Assembly: GCA_034359265.1 (NCBI GenBank)
Contig: CP136895.1
Coordinates: 47,634,001-47,698,000 of the forward strand
Length of the DNA stretch: 64,000 nt
Direction: 5' to 3'
DNA from: Canna indica
Lineage: Eukaryota > Streptophyta > Magnoliopsida > Zingiberales > Cannaceae
The notes under the pieces were generated by a model. That model had not been told where the DNA came from. It made no database searches and worked only from the letters and a program-made list of their open reading frames with translations. Below are positions 32,211-45,163 of this stretch, piece after piece. The position numbers and the translations under genes were made by a program. The first letter of the stretch is position 1. Every line of letters begins with the position of its first letter.

Positions 32211-34457
32211 ACTTTAGCCAATCATCCTGGTATCTGTATACCAATTTTAGTGGAGATCAAATCTGTTGTTGTGGCAGTCAGTTTATTCTACATCAATGTC
32301 TTTCAGTCATCACTTCTTTCCAACGATGAGGTGACACCAATTTTTAAGAAAAGCAATGATCTTCACAGGATCTTAGTTCCTTAACTTTGAGCAACAGTCC
32401 TAGTATTGTCATACAATACCGATGCTGAACTGGCAACCTCAGGAACAACTCCTAATGAATGATAAACTTTTTTATCCGATGCTATCCTAAGCAGTAGAGT
32501 AAGTAGCAAAGCATAAAGCCTTAGTCACCTTATCAGTTATAGTACCCAGCTAGGAATACTTTCCTGCTTACTGCACCACCATTAAAGGTATCCTTATATC
32601 ATCATATGGTTTCATCGTCGTATAGAGCACCTCTCATCCTTCTCAAGTGCCCGAGAGAGTTCTCCATTTGCTCTTCAATGTTATTCTCCGAGGTTTTGCT
32701 CGAAAACTGCCGGATACCTCTAAGGTATAAGCAATATCAAGCCAAGTGCAAAGCATCGCATGATGGATCCCACTATCGAAGCATAATGGATCTCACTCAT
32801 CTTTTGTCTCTACTAAGGTGTCTTAGCAGACATCATCTTAGAAAGACTTGACACAATTACTCTTAGGCAAGTAACATCTTTTACTGCCTTCTATGCTAAA
32901 CCTCCTTAGCATTGTATCAATATACATGGGCCGGGGCAATCCTGGCATCCTTTCAAACCTATTCCCCATAGATCTTAATACTTAGTATATAGGAGGCCTT
33001 TCCCAGATGTACTATGGAGAATCAATATGGGTAATAATTGGAGTATGGGAACTTGTTTTTCCAACAAGTATGTCATACAATATGACTACACTCCCACTAA
33101 ACACCTTGTCTATACAAGGTTCAACCACATTTTTGACAAAATCAAAACCCTTTCGACTATCTCATCAAAATGGATGTTTCAACTCTTCGATGCTAGCTGT
33201 AGTCTACAAATCGACCTATGTTGCTTGCATACCTTATTCGGTCCACCCAAGGATACGAACTCCTTTGGCTATGTCATATAGACTTCTTCATAACGGAAGA
33301 ACGCAATCTAGACACCCACTAGCCATATCTCGTATACATAGTACGCACTGATGGCTAGCAATATCTTGATGAACTTGAGCGCTAGAACTGGTGAGAATGT
33401 CTTATTACAGACAAGCTATTGTTCGGGTTAGATCTTATTCACAGCCAGTCTGATCTTATAGGTCCACATCTTGCCAGCTGCTTAGATCTTTCCTAAAGAT
33501 CCACCTGCATCCTATAGAGTCGGTCAACCAAAGTCTGTACTTGGTTTGAGTCCAGTTTAGATTTGCATAATGCCAATGCATGGTTTCAACACATTTGACC
33601 ATTAAGAGATCGTGGATTGTCTGAGTCTAGGTCATACCCTATGGCTAGATATCACTCAGGCAGTCTACGTAGTCTCCTACAAGAGTGATGGAAGTAATAA
33701 TTACATAGATTGGTTTAACCTGTGAACTTTTCACTAGTTGTTGCGATTTTATTCGTGGTTGTTGAACTTCACCTAGTTCAACATATCTTCCACTCCCACT
33801 TTCCTCGAGAAACTCATTTTTCTCAGAAAATGGTGACAAAACTCCTTTTGTTCAGTTGGGAGAACTTGATATCCAAAATACTTTTAAGGGTATGCCTCAA
33901 CATTTGCACCTGGTCAAGTTTGTCATACCTAGGCAATCCCAAATCATGAGAGGTTTTAGACTCGATTTCTTGTCATTCCATATCTTATATGGTGTATCAG
34001 AGACATTCGATTAGAATATTCTTGAGACACACTTCTCAAGTTCTGACTACCATTCATAATCACCCAAAGTCATAAAAGCCAGAAGTAGGTGAGGTTAATT
34101 TTATCTCTTTGTGCGTTCGTACAAAAAATATTTATCATTAACTTCAAAAAACCATTAAAACAATTGAAATTGGTCCAGTCGCATGTAACTCATCAGAATG
34201 GTCATGCGGCAACTATTGCCTTTGGAAGAACTTTTCACAACCTTGCCTTTGGAAGAACTTTTCATGACCTTGTTTAGATTACAACGATCTTGTTGAATAG
34301 AAGACTTATACGATAGGTTCCTACAGCTAAGGCTGCAACTCTTGCACCTATCGCCTTCTTGAAGGTCGTAGTTCCCTTTTGTCAAGTCTCCTACTTTTCT
34401 TCCCCTCCTGCAACATCTTGCAGATGATGATTGATATCAAATACCCGGTATCAAATA
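32211..34457 (-). pseudogene. Decayed copia pol region
   Basis: About 2.2 kb where pol is expected. Only short readable pieces remain, such as GSGRYVELGEVQQPRI near 33780 and GDYVDCLSDI at its end. These sit where the linker between integrase and RT would be, but I cannot show catalytic motifs. The region is short for a full integrase-RT-RNase H block (usually about 3 kb), so internal deletion is likely. Confidence 0.45.
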
Positions 34458-35070
34458 TCACAAAGTAGAGTTTAATGGCGAAGTATTTTCTATAACGTAC
34501 GCACCTGAAGCGGCAGTTTCAAAAACCATCTTCAATTTTAACTCTGCAAAATACTCCTTGCAGTTGCGCTTCCAGTGGCCATTTTTACCACAATGGTAGC
34601 AGGTGCTGTTGGGAATAACTTTTCCTTTCTTCTTGATATTTCTCATGGGTTTCACAATTCTATTTTTCACTTTGTTCTTAACAGAGTATAACTATGCCTC
34701 AGAGGCATTTCCCACTAACAAGACTGTGTCATTATCCTTCATAAGGTGGGACTCAGCAGTCTTCAGCATATTAAGGAGTTCGGGGAGCGAGACATCCTGC
34801 TTGTTTATGTGGAAGTTATCAACAAACTATGAAAATGAATCTGGGACGGATTGGAGCACTAAATTCTGACTTAGTTCCCTTTCCATGGAGAACCCCGACC
34901 TCTCTAGCTAACGCCTCAATCAAATTAATTAGTTTGAGGACATAGGTCTCAACAAGAGTGCTATCCTCCATTTTGGCACGGAAGAGTTGTTTAGATTGCT
35001 TGTACCTAGCTGTCCTCATATGCTCACCATATAACAACTTGAGGTGATCAAGGATAGCTTTGGTATCCAA
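34458..35070 (-). pseudogene. gag: Copia gag with CCHC zinc knuckle
   Basis: The capsid piece at 35070-34819 includes MDTKAILDHLKLLYGEHMRT then ARYKQSKQLFRAKMEDSTLV, a typical copia Gag helix block. A frameshift follows, then 34670-34458 has CYHCGKNGHWKRNC, an intact CX2CX4HX4C knuckle that binds nucleic acid. The protease is not seen after it. Confidence 0.8.
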
Positions 35071-36810
35071 ATGTTCATGCTGCTTTTACAACTCATCGGA
35101 CATGGATGCCAGCATTATGCATTGAACAGTGGTGCTATCTTCACTCCAAATTTCTTACAGCTTCTCATAAGTCGTCCTCTCTTCCTCAATTTCATCCCTT
35201 TCCCCAAGAATGTGAAACAGATTCTCACAAATGAGGACGATCCTCCAATTTTGCATCCAATCGACGTAATTTGATCCAGTTAATTTATTTTCATTGATGA
35301 ATCAATCTAACGATGGTAAAGGTGATATGATATGCTACAAAGAAATAAAGACATGAATGAGCACATATTCTACATGCATGTTTATTGAGGTCTTTAAATT
35401 AAACATGTCTCCCACTAATTTCCACGGTTCCATAATACCCTTCGGTTTGGAAGCGGAAAGCCCTCGTTGGTAGACTTCCCTAGGGGAAAATGGAACCCCA
35501 CTTCTCCTACTCAGGTCTCGCATCTAACATGATAAACCCTAATAGGTCCATGGGTAGGCAACTCTTTACCGATCAACATCACTATGTGACTTCCATATGT
35601 TTTTGCCTCTAGGGCAACCAAGGCCTTGTGTGTGCACAACAAACCAAGGAGCCCTAGTTGAGTTGGACCCATCATTTGTATGCCCTAACAAGAAAACAAC
35701 CACCCTTGAATGTAGCTCAATAAAGTAAGTCACATTAAAGCTGGTAGCAGAGACACAAGTCGAATATGTGCCTTATGAGGTGCAATGTGTCTATCGGCAC
35801 AAAAGGCCTTGTGTGTGCACAACAAACCCGTTGTGACAATAGACACACTTGTCCCTCATAACGATGAAAGGCGTGACCGATATTCTTAATATCTTAGCCA
35901 TTCTGACTTAATATTATTGGAGGGTTTCTTTATGCAATTATAATTTACCTAAGCAATCAACAATTGAAGCAAGAGCAATAAATAAAAGCATAAAGTAAAT
36001 AAGGATGATTATGGACGTCCAAACGGTTCCACCCGAGCCATCGGGCGAACCAAGGCCATCATCCTAAGGTTTCTAAGGAGCTCCATCTCGCCAAGGGGCT
36101 GCCAAAAAACCATTTTGTAGGTTGCCAGTTCCATCAGTGCCTTACTGGGGTTCTAGTCGTCATCAATATGGCGTCGAACACCTCCTCTCTACGCGCGCAC
36201 CAAAATGGGGCAGCAAGCGTGCTCATCACAAATCTACCCCTAAACTTCTAATTTTACAAAACTAAAAGAAGAAGACCCCAAACAACCTTGGGGAAAGGTT
36301 TAAGGAGAGGGAGAAGTGAATTACAATCAAAATTCTCAAGAGGAATGCAGGGGTACCCTGGCCCTATTTAAAAATTACAAAGGTGAAATTTCATAAATTT
36401 ACAAGCAATCATCACAATCACGTTTTACACACAGTCACATGCACATACGGCTCATCCATAATTATCCTTTCATGCATCACATCATATATGAAAAAGAAAG
36501 AAAAAAATAGAATCTGAAATCGCGCAAATCCGATCACATTTCCACCCAAAACGGTTCAAACAACATATGCTGAATTTTTCGGTTCTCGAGGCTATTCAAC
36601 CATGAACCCACGGCATTTTCGAGTTTAAATTTTGTCCAAAATCAATTTGGACAGTAGGCTTCCACCTCGATTCATCATATGAACCATGGAGCCAAGAGAA
36701 TAACTCAAAAACCTCAAAAACTAAAATAGGGCAGCATGACGTTTAGGGAGCGAACGGTTCGTAAACGTGATCAAAACGCGAAATAAAAATTCCAAAATTT
36801 TCATAAAGGT
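35071..36810 (-). other. Copia 5' leader and gag start, non-coding in its present state
   Basis: Positions 35071-35530 continue gag in broken frames. 35531-36810 appears to be untranslated leader with a repeated phrase ('ccttgtgtgtgcacaacaaa' at about 35621 and 35806). No accepted gene. Confidence 0.5.
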
Positions 36811-36823
36811 GGCTTTGATACCA
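36811..36823 (-). other. Copia primer binding site
   Basis: The minus strand reads TGGTATCAAAGCC, close to the complement of initiator tRNA-Met (one change from TGGTATCAGAGCC). It lies one base from the LTR at 36825. Confidence 0.85.
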
Positions 36824-36824
36824 C

Positions 36825-39169
36825 TGATGGGATGGTAATAAGAAAACGCTGTGGAAATAGCAATTTAAAAATTTGAAACCATCCCGAAAATAGTGATCTA
36901 CTTTAGCAATATTAAGGAATTCAATCAACATCGGAGATGTGGGAGAAGGTATACCTCAAACCGCAGTTGGTATCGCTGATCTTATCCCCATCTTGAGACG
37001 CACACATGCACGTCCTCCAACGATAGTCCACAGCAAGCACCTCGCAACAATAGGGGCAACGAACATCGGGGCTCATAGTGGCTCAACGGAGAAACTTTCT
37101 CAATCCCAAAATCCACCTAGGCAAGCCCGACCCTTCCACCAAGAACCGAGCACCAAAAAGGGAGGAAGAGGGGATAAGAAAATCACGGAATGATAGGGTA
37201 AATAAAAGAATAGCTCGCTATCCTTCTTGGACTCCTCCAAGAAGATGAAATAGGCCGAGAAGACACCTTCAATTCAGCTTCACCAAAAGCCCCGAGAAGG
37301 AGGAGGAAGATGGCCGGCCACCAATGGAGAGGAGGAAGAACTAATTCACCAACCCCCTCCATGGGGTGCTCGGCCACCATTTATAGAGAGGGGGCGGTTA
37401 CAAGGTAGACCCGGCCCCTCCTAAAAACTCTCTCCGGGATTCAAAATTCCGAGGTTTGCCTCCAAATATAATTCATATTTTAATGGCTTCATAATTAATT
37501 CAAAATTAATTAAATCCAATAAAATATAAAATTTAATTTATCTCCATAAATTAAGAGTATATAAACAAGAATAATAATGATCTAAATAAACTAATTCCCT
37601 AAACAATAGGAAAGAGGTTTGTCTAAATAATTTAATTTCTTATTAATTAATAGAATTATGATTTATCCTCATAAATCATATATCTATTAATTTTATTATC
37701 TATCTCCATAAATCATATTCTTATTAATTAGAATCTATCCAAATAAATTAATTCCTAATTAATCGATTAGGTTCATGGTTCAAAACTAATTTTCCCACCA
37801 TGTATATTTGATTTAAAATCAAATTATATTTAATTCATAATTAAATATATTCTCGGTCAAGTAGTTAATTAAATATATAATTCATAATTAAATTTAATCA
37901 ACTACATGAAATATTATCATGTGTCAATCCCTACAATTTAGGGATACCCTACAAATTAAGGTTACCGAGGAACTCCTTCCTCGCGCATTCGTTCCTATAG
38001 GAAACAACTTTCCTATCGTGTCCGTAAACGAGATCTGTGATCGAGTTGCAGCATGTCCATGCTAGTAGACATATTGTGTGTGACCCATTGGGCCCAGGTT
38101 AGCCTGTTGTGTGTGACCCATTGGGCCCCACACTAAGTCAGTAGTGAGTTGTGTATAATAGAGAGTCAGATTCGATAGAATGACTTCTTATTCGAATCTT
38201 ACGAACCACCACTAAACCCCCCTTTTGTGTGGTCGTGAGAGACTCCACTCACAAGTCAAGATTGACGTCTAGCAACGTGTCATGACTACTCGAATAGTGT
38301 GAGGTTCAATCTACAGGGATCAAACGCCCTTAGGTGATTAGTTACCGCGCAACTAAATCCCTCGGTTACAATATCCCAAAGTCGGCTAGGGTACGGAAGA
38401 AGTGTCAAACCTAATACCGATTCATATGTATTCCATCCGCCAAGATGTCGTCTCAATAATGAAACGTTAGAAACATCTTTCTGACTTTCATTTCTACTAT
38501 GGCTAGAGATTCTTGACTCGACACTTGTAGGGACACATAGGACATTATCTCCTCTTACTAGGAGTAACTAATTTCATGTTGATTGTTCACCAACCTCCAT
38601 GAATATTTCCTCATGCCCAGTAATACCCGGCATATGATGCTGAGGGCCACGTAGGGATAGAACCAAAGCACTGGGTCATCACTCACATGGTAACCATGAC
38701 AACCTCAAGTCCAATGACTGCTTGCGCCTACTATCACCCAAGGAACATCCTATTGACACTCATGCAATGATTTCATTCTGTGTTCCTCGTGTAGGTCAGT
38801 TTGGTGAACTCATTCACTAATGAGCACCTGCACTTGTACATTAATGATGGCTCATAGGTAACTGTGAGATCAGCTGCCCCTATCGTATAGGGCATATACC
38901 AAGTGCACTAGTCTATCCGGAATCACCAATCTCCTAATCGATGATCCTATGACTAGGAACATTTAGAACATGAGCATCTGGATTTTAAGTCTCACTGGCA
39001 TGATCTCTTCATGGCCTTAGAATGATTTGCCTAAATTCTTGGGGTTCATCATAATCTTTATACATAAAGATGCAACATATGATAAAAAGTTGCCTCATAA
39101 AGTTGATTACCCTTGAATAGTCCCTGAACACATCGACATGTGATTGGCTCAAGGGCACTATTCCTTTCA
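36825..39169 (-). repeat. Copia 5' LTR (right copy, 2345 bp)
   Basis: Pairs with 29724-32197 along its whole length. It carries its own short duplication: 'gtgtgtgacccattgggccc' occurs at about 38076 and 38111, once only in the left LTR. Confidence 0.9.
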
Positions 39170-39174
39170 GAACG

Positions 39175-39753
39175 TTATCTAAAACTCAATTCAGCTCGCT
39201 CTATGTGTGTGACCCAGTAGGCTCACTTAACGTTGATAGTAGGCCCAAATCTCATTAATTTGTGGCCCATAAGTCATAAGTAACCTCTAGCAAGACATTA
39301 TGACTACCAAAGTTAAGTGAAAATTGGGGATCCGAACAAACCTAACTCATAGTATGATATTTTGTCCTTTTGTAACACAATATTTGGATTAAACATTAGG
39401 CATGGATATAGATCATCCTTATATTGCTGAATCTAGTTTTCTAATTTTTGAGCAGACTGACTTAACAAATGACATTAATACTCACATCAATTCATTCGAA
39501 CACGGTGATACATTTCCTCAGTATCACTCATCAAGGGGCCAAGAGATATCTCTCATATACGAGAGGGACAAATTCCTTCACAACTATAAATATTCCACTG
39601 CATGATTTATTCCATGTCCAATTGTAATCATTATTATCATTTGGTTAAAGATGATGTTAGACTAAATCAAAACACAAAACTCATCATGTAGGAATACATG
39701 GTGACATCGGGTTGAAGGACTAAAATATAACTATTGCTATGAGATATACTAAC
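39175..39753. repeat. Older retroelement LTR remnant, right of copia insertion
   Basis: Resumes after the GAACG duplication. Phrases such as 'gtgtgtgacccagtaggctcac' style wording resemble plant copia LTRs. It ends at the CACTA terminus at 39754. No gene is seen. Confidence 0.35.
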
Positions 39754-40020
39754 ACTACAAAAAAATTGCTCTTCTACGACTGTCATAGCGGTAGCTACGC
39801 CGTCGCAAAAGATCTTTTGTGATGGCAAATCCATCGCATAAGGTTCATCACTAAAGGTCGCGTAACAAAACTTTTGTGGCAGTTTTTTAAGCCGCCGCAG
39901 AACAACCATCGCAGAGTGTCTTTGCACGATTGTAACAGAGTGGGTGACCCCTGATTCTACGACGGCTTCTCCATTGCAAAGCCATCGTAGAGTTTGTTTT
40001 TTTTAAAATAAAATAAAAAC
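39754..40020 (+). mobile_element. Second CACTA-type terminus with subterminal repeats
   Basis: CACTACAAAAAAATTGCTC begins a region with repeated 'ctacgacg', 'gccgtcgcaaaag', 'gccatcgtagag' and 'ccatcgca' words on both strands, the usual make-up of CACTA subterminal regions. The opposite end was not found, so only the terminus is supported. It differs in sequence from the CACTA element at 14743. Confidence 0.6.
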
Positions 40021-41592
40021 TGCAATTTTTTTTCTATTTATAGCATTACACCACCTAATGGTTCCTACTCGAAACAATTACATCAAACAAGGAAACAGAG
40101 CTAAAGGTACATTGCATTGACTAAATAATCCATTGTATTAAACTTTTTGATACACAAATATCTTATGTTGGATCCATCAATACATACATTGACTAAACAC
40201 CCCAAGATAGAAACTTTATCGTAGACAAAAATTAGGAAGATATATTATCATGTCCTATTAATATAGGATAAATTGGGCAAATCAATTTAAATATGTAATG
40301 AGCATACATACAAGAGAGCCACCATGAAGAGCAATGGAGGTAGAATATAAAAGGTATTGGGGAAGGGAGTATGCCATCTTTCTCAGATCTTATTAAAAAC
40401 TGCATCATCATGTGTACTTGAAGTGGAAAGAAACTAATCAACATGAACAATAATGTCTCTCAGTATCATCTAAAGAACGGGAAGTTAAAGCAGATTGTTA
40501 GTATTATTTTATGAATATTGATTATATTTGGCAAAGATATTTTTTAAATTATTCCTCAGGTAAAAAGACTCTGAGCAACTGCTCATATTGATGAACTATT
40601 TATGTTAGATCTTATGTTACAACTCATTCTGATCCATGAGTTACTGTTACCAGAATATATTATGAGAAAGTTGAAGGTTTCAACTTTGAAGACACAGTCT
40701 TAATTGCTTATAGTCTTAAAGGATTTTTGATTGACTGTCTAAGACGATCTTGATGACTGATGGACTTCTGGTTTAATGATGATTTTGTTTAACTAATTTT
40801 GGACATTTAAATCATCATTACTTTTTCTGAACACCTAAGTTATGCTGACGATTTTTATTGAAGACGGTGGTGATTATATATGATTGAAGTCAATATTTAT
40901 TTAGATCTTCTAGTAATCTTCCAGTGTCACCTATAAATACTAGAGAAGAAATCTATTGTCAACAACTTCATTGCGCGAAAATGTTGTTGCCACATATAAA
41001 GGAGTTGAAACTGCTGAGTGCAGACTGCCGAATGCAGAAGAGGCAACAATCCTTTTATCTTCAAGAAGGAGATTGATTATCGGGCGGATAACTGGTTACA
41101 ACACGAGGCTGTGTGGAGGACGGAACTCTATGATTGTAATGTCATAGAGAGGCAAGTAGGTTTTTGTTATTTCCGATTCATAGCCTAGATAAGATTTTGG
41201 ATATTGTCAGCGCAAAGACAAACTCAGAACCAACTGGTGCTTGTAATCAAGTAACTTCGAGCAAAATACTCTGAGTAGAACTATAATCCATCTTTTAAAC
41301 AAGAATGGAAAGTTAAAAAAGCTTAAAAGGACAATATGACAAGCATTACTCATTTTATGCTTAAGTAACATTTCCAAAGATATTATTTTCAAAGTACTGC
41401 CAGAATACTTTTGACTCCAATTAATAAAAGCAACAAACATAATAATTGTTCATGTATACTTGGACAAGGCAGGAGTTGAACAAGGCAGGAGCTTCACTGT
41501 TGTCCAAAAGAAGTGGATGGTCACACGGAGCAAGAACCTAAAAAATTGAAAGAGTTTTTTATTAGTGGATTGATATAAATGAAGCTCACTAA
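40021..41592. other. AT-rich DNA, no gene identified
   Basis: May include the interior of the CACTA element. A TATA-like 'cctataaatactag' near 40929 suggests a promoter, perhaps of an LTR, but no accompanying ends were found. No coding signal I trust. Confidence 0.3.
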
Positions 41593-42786
41593 GGAAGCGT
41601 TTGATTGCCAGCAAGTGCAAATACTGGAATTCTAGTGCAGTATTTAGATAACAAATTTATTTGATTGACTGCAAAAATATTTTACAGCATTTACTAGTTA
41701 CAATTTGTATTTCTAATATCATTTGCGGGCCGCAAATGAAATTGCAGCTCAAAAAGCTCACAATACGAAATTGTGGGCTACAAATGCAATAATTTAAGTA
41801 TTAAAAAATAATTAATTTTGGCGACTTAGAGTCGTCGGATGGAGATGGGATAAATATCAAAGTTGTAGGTTTTCGCGCGCTGAACACGATGGTAGTGTCA
41901 AATTTTAGATCTAATGTCATTTGATAGATTTTTTTAATATATTTTTAGTATTATATAAAAATTAAAAATTATTAATTTATCACACTAGGTATAGCAAATC
42001 GTGTCGAGCCTAAGTTTTCGGCCCGATCCGAAAAAATTTATGCCAGACTCGGTTAAAAAAAAATCGTGCCAGGCTCAGTCCGACCCGAAAAAATTTGTGC
42101 TTGGCCCAGCCCAAAAAAAATCGTGCCCGGCCCGGTACGATCCAGTTCAAAAAAATTTGTGCACGGCCCACCTCGGCTCGCCCTTACCCGACCCGACCCA
42201 AAAAAATTCGTGCCCAACCTGGCCCAAAATAATTGGTGCCTGGCCCGGCCTGAAAAAGTTCGTGCCCGACTCGACCCCAAAAAATTCATGCACGGCATAG
42301 CCCAGCCCGGCCCGGCTCGGGCCGACGCAAAAAAATTCGTGCCCAACCCGGCTCGGCCCGACCTGAAAATATTCATTCCCAACCCTACCCAAAAAAATTC
42401 ATGCCCAGCTCGGTCCAAACAAAATTCTTGCCTTGCCTAACCTAAAAAATTTGGGCCCTGCCAGGAAAAATTTGTACACGGCCCGGGTCGGTCCGATCCG
42501 CAAAAATTCGTGCCTGGCTTAGCCCGAAAAAATTTATGCATGGCCCAGCCCGGCATGGTCCGACCCGCAAAAATTCATGCTCGACCCAACCTAAAAAATT
42601 CGTAAGATGCAAGTTGCAAGTGTAATTGCAACTTCTATTTGCGGCCAACCAAACGTTTGCAAATATAAGTTGCAATTCTACTTGCGTACAACCAAACGGT
42701 AGGCTACAAAATTTATTTGCGGGCATTTACTTTTGCATGCAAATAAATTTTATGATATTTGTATTTGCAGGCAAGCAAACGCCCCC
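41593..42786. mobile_element. PIF/Harbinger-like non-autonomous element
   Basis: The left end GGAAGCGTTTGATTGCC and the right end, whose complement is GGGGGCGTTTGCTTGCC, form an imperfect terminal inverted repeat of about 31 bases (about 25 matching). The flanks are TAA (41590-41592 and 42787-42789), a TWA-type 3-bp target duplication as in PIF/Harbinger. It is 1194 bp without transposase. The ends hold repeated 'ttgcaaatgcaaat' words and a perfect 19-base palindrome at 41720-41738; the centre is a minisatellite. Confidence 0.75.
42010..42600 (+). repeat. GC/AT-block minisatellite inside the Harbinger-like element
   Basis: About 20 imperfect units of the form GCCCGGCCCGACCC + AAAAAATT + CGTGCC, 26-45 bases long because the GCCCG block varies in number. 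All frames are open for long stretches as a consequence; I do not accept these as genes. Confidence 0.85.
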
Positions 42787-42788
42787 TA

Positions 42789-42905
<117 letters not shown>

Positions 42906-43030
42906 TCAGTTAAATAGATACTAAATTTAAATTAATTAGAACATGAAAATAGTCAATACAAAAAATATTTATCAGTCCACGTGGGAGATTTTTAATTGCA
43001 AATTTATAACTGAAAATATTGGTATTTTAG

Positions 43031-43191
43031 GAGTTAATATGACTGAGATTGATCTAACAATTTCATTCCAGGGATAATCCCTTCAAATTTATCAAAAATT
43101 TCCAATTTGATTTTTCTAGATCTCTCCAACAATCTTTTGCATGAACCATTCCCTTGGAATTGGTTCTTTTACCAAAGTCACAGAGACTCTG
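43031..43191 (+). pseudogene. LRR protein exon fragment, left half
   Basis: Begins after an intron-like 'ggtattttag'. It reads NMTEIDL, then after a one-base shift SNNFIPGIIPSNLSKISNL and IFLDLSNNLLHEPFPW. This follows the plant extracellular leucine-rich repeat pattern LxxLxxLxLSxNxLxGxIP, as in LRR receptor kinases or receptor-like proteins. It is interrupted at 43191 by the Reina element (target duplication CTCTG 43187-43191). The rest is at 47585. Which LRR gene it came from cannot be told. Confidence 0.8.
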
Positions 43192-43689
43192 AGTAAGGAA
43201 TCAATAATTGCATACTTATAAAAGACACAATCATGGCAAGTGGAAGAATGTGGAGAACAAGGATGAATTCTTAGGTTGATGAAAATGTGCAGGTTACTTT
43301 TCACTGAGGGTATATATATGGTTTGTTTTCTATTTTTCAGAACAAACAAGTAAATACAAGAATATAAACACATGGTATATCACTGAACATTGGAGAGGGG
43401 CAAAAGGGTATTTTTCATTTCTCTGTAACGAGTGTACAAGTATTAAAACTCTCGAACATAAGAGAGTTTACAGTTTTATGAATCTGAATACAAATTTACA
43501 TTTCTTCTTTCATCTCTCATTCCTTGGTTGCCTAGGGTTATCTTCTAATTGCAGCCATAGGTAGAAGAAAGGCCAAGGAGATTCTTCAGTAGGTCACTGA
43601 GGAAGATTGGCAACTAGAGCAGGAATAATCCAAGTCTGGAGCAGCGTCTTCCCGCCCTTGGACTCGCTCTCAACTTGGGAAACCTGACA
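43192..43689 (+). repeat. Reina 5' LTR
   Basis: Matches 47086-47584 with few differences. The first two bases are AG instead of TG. The TATA-like 'gtatatatatgg' near 43310 is present here, partly deleted in the 3' LTR. Ends CCTGACA. Confidence 0.9.
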
Positions 43690-43692
43690 ACT

Positions 43693-43705
43693 TGGTATCA
43701 GAGCC
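43693..43705 (+). other. Reina primer binding site
   Basis: TGGTATCAGAGCC, the perfect complement of the initiator tRNA-Met 3' end, three bases after the LTR. Confidence 0.9.
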
Positions 43706-43710
43706 AGATC

Positions 43711-44700
43711 TAATGGGGGAAATCTTCCTCAAGAGGTTTGACGCATTTTTGCAACGATATGAGGCGGATCAAGCGGCCGCCCGAATTGATCAAGAGTTGC
43801 TCCGGTCCACACAACGGGAAATGGTACATAAGTATGAAGAAGATCAGGCATCCATTCTAGTAGAGAGGGAGGTCTGGCGAGCAGGGAGTTCTCCAATCGG
43901 GTGGAGGTGATGTCTCGCAAAATAGAGAGCTCATGATCGGGGGTTGCAAGAGTCGTGGAGGAACCTCTTCCTGAGAGAAGACGCAGATTTTGTGATGAAA
44001 ATATCTCTCCACAACCAGCGGCTCCAATTGGACACTCTCTACCTAGGTATGTCAAATTGGAATTTCCTAGAGTTGATGGGAAAGGATATTCGTTAGCATG
44101 GATATGCCACTGTGAGGCTTTCTTTGAGCATCAACAAATTGCAGAAGGAGTGAAGGTGAATCTGGCATCATTCCATCTCGAGGAAGATGCCCAGATTTGG
44201 TTTTCAAAACTGAGGAAGAGGAGGCCTAATATGTGCTCGGAAGAATTTAGAAGCTGCTGCCATTCCAGGTTTGGCCCGCCGGGATTAGGAAGTTGATTGG
44301 AAGAGCTTGCAAAATTGAAACAAAGCAAATCAGTAGCAAAGTATCAGTGCAGGTTTGAGTTATTGCTTTCAAGAACAAAGAACCTTACAGATAGGTAGAA
44401 ATGGAGTTTTTCATTAGTGGTTTACAACTTGAATTACAAATCGAAGTGGAAGCACATCAGCCATTGAATTTGTCGGAAGTCATGTGTTTGGCCTAGTTGT
44501 ATGAAAGAAGGACTTCTTCCCATAAACCTATCAGTGCTTAACCCAAAAACACTGCCCCAAACTCTACTCCCACCTTCAAGAGATTGACCAATGCTGAAAT
44601 TGCGGAGAGAAGAGCTAAGGGTTTATGTTTCAATTGTGATGAGCCATTTTCCAAGGGGCACAAATGCAAGAGATTATTTTGGATAGATTGCATAGAAGAG
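43711..44700 (+). pseudogene. gag: Reina gag with zinc knuckle
   Basis: The N-terminal helical part (43692-43910 frame, RFDAFLQRYEADQAAARID) is followed after frame changes by the capsid: KLEFPRVDGKGYSLAWIC, FFEHQQIAEGVKVNLASFHL and EDAQIWFSKL. The knuckle GLCFNCDEPFSKGHKC (CX2CX7HXC, the Reina style) lies in the frame starting at 44584. At least three frame breaks. Confidence 0.85.
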
Positions 44701-45160
44701 GACGATGAAGACTCCAAGGAGGTGCCACCCGAGATATCATTAATGGCCTTGGAGGGAGTACAACAACCTCACACCATGCAAATTGAGGTTAAAATTGGCG
44801 AGGTACCCTTCGAATTTTAATTGATTCAGGGAGCACTCATAATTTTTTGAGTCAAATCGTTGTCCACAAGCTACAGATTCCTATCTTCCAAGATAAAAAG
44901 ATGAGAGTGCAAGTAGCAAATGGGAGTCAGCTGCACTGCTTGGGTGGTGTCCTCAAGTACCTTTATGGGCAGCTAATGAGTTGTTACTGCTGATTTTTCA
45001 TACTTCCTCTACATGGATTTGATGGAGTGTTGGGAGTTAATTGGTTGAGAACCTTGGGGCCAATAACTTGGAACTTCACACATATGGAGATGGTATTTTG
45101 GAAGGGTGACCAACCGATCAAATTGCAAGGAATACAACAAAAAAAAATTTCCATCATTTC
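44701..45160 (+). pseudogene. Reina aspartic protease
   Basis: After the knuckle the protein continues to VKIGEVPFEF and a TAA. In the next frame LIDSGSTHNFLSQ, the catalytic D-S-G motif, follows at once, so a single-base shift separates Gag and protease. The second half (FHTSSTWI-like, 'LGVNWLRTLGP') remains recognisable near 45030. Confidence 0.75.
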
Positions 45161-45163
45161 ACT

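Larger units (their letters stand above)
29724..39169 (-). mobile_element. Complete but degenerate Ty1/copia element
   Basis: 9.4-kb element with LTRs at 29724-32197 and 36825-39169, and an identical 5-bp target duplication GAACG at 29719-29723 and 39170-39174. The PBS (36811-36823) next to the right LTR and the polypurine tract next to the left LTR show the minus orientation. A gag zinc knuckle and capsid pieces are readable at 34458-35070; pol is largely decayed. A solo LTR of the same family lies at 50446. Confidence 0.9.

Noticed and set aside
42001..42440. Overlapping open frames on both strands
   Set aside because: Open because of the repeat unit of the minisatellite; the protein repeats mirror the DNA repeats.
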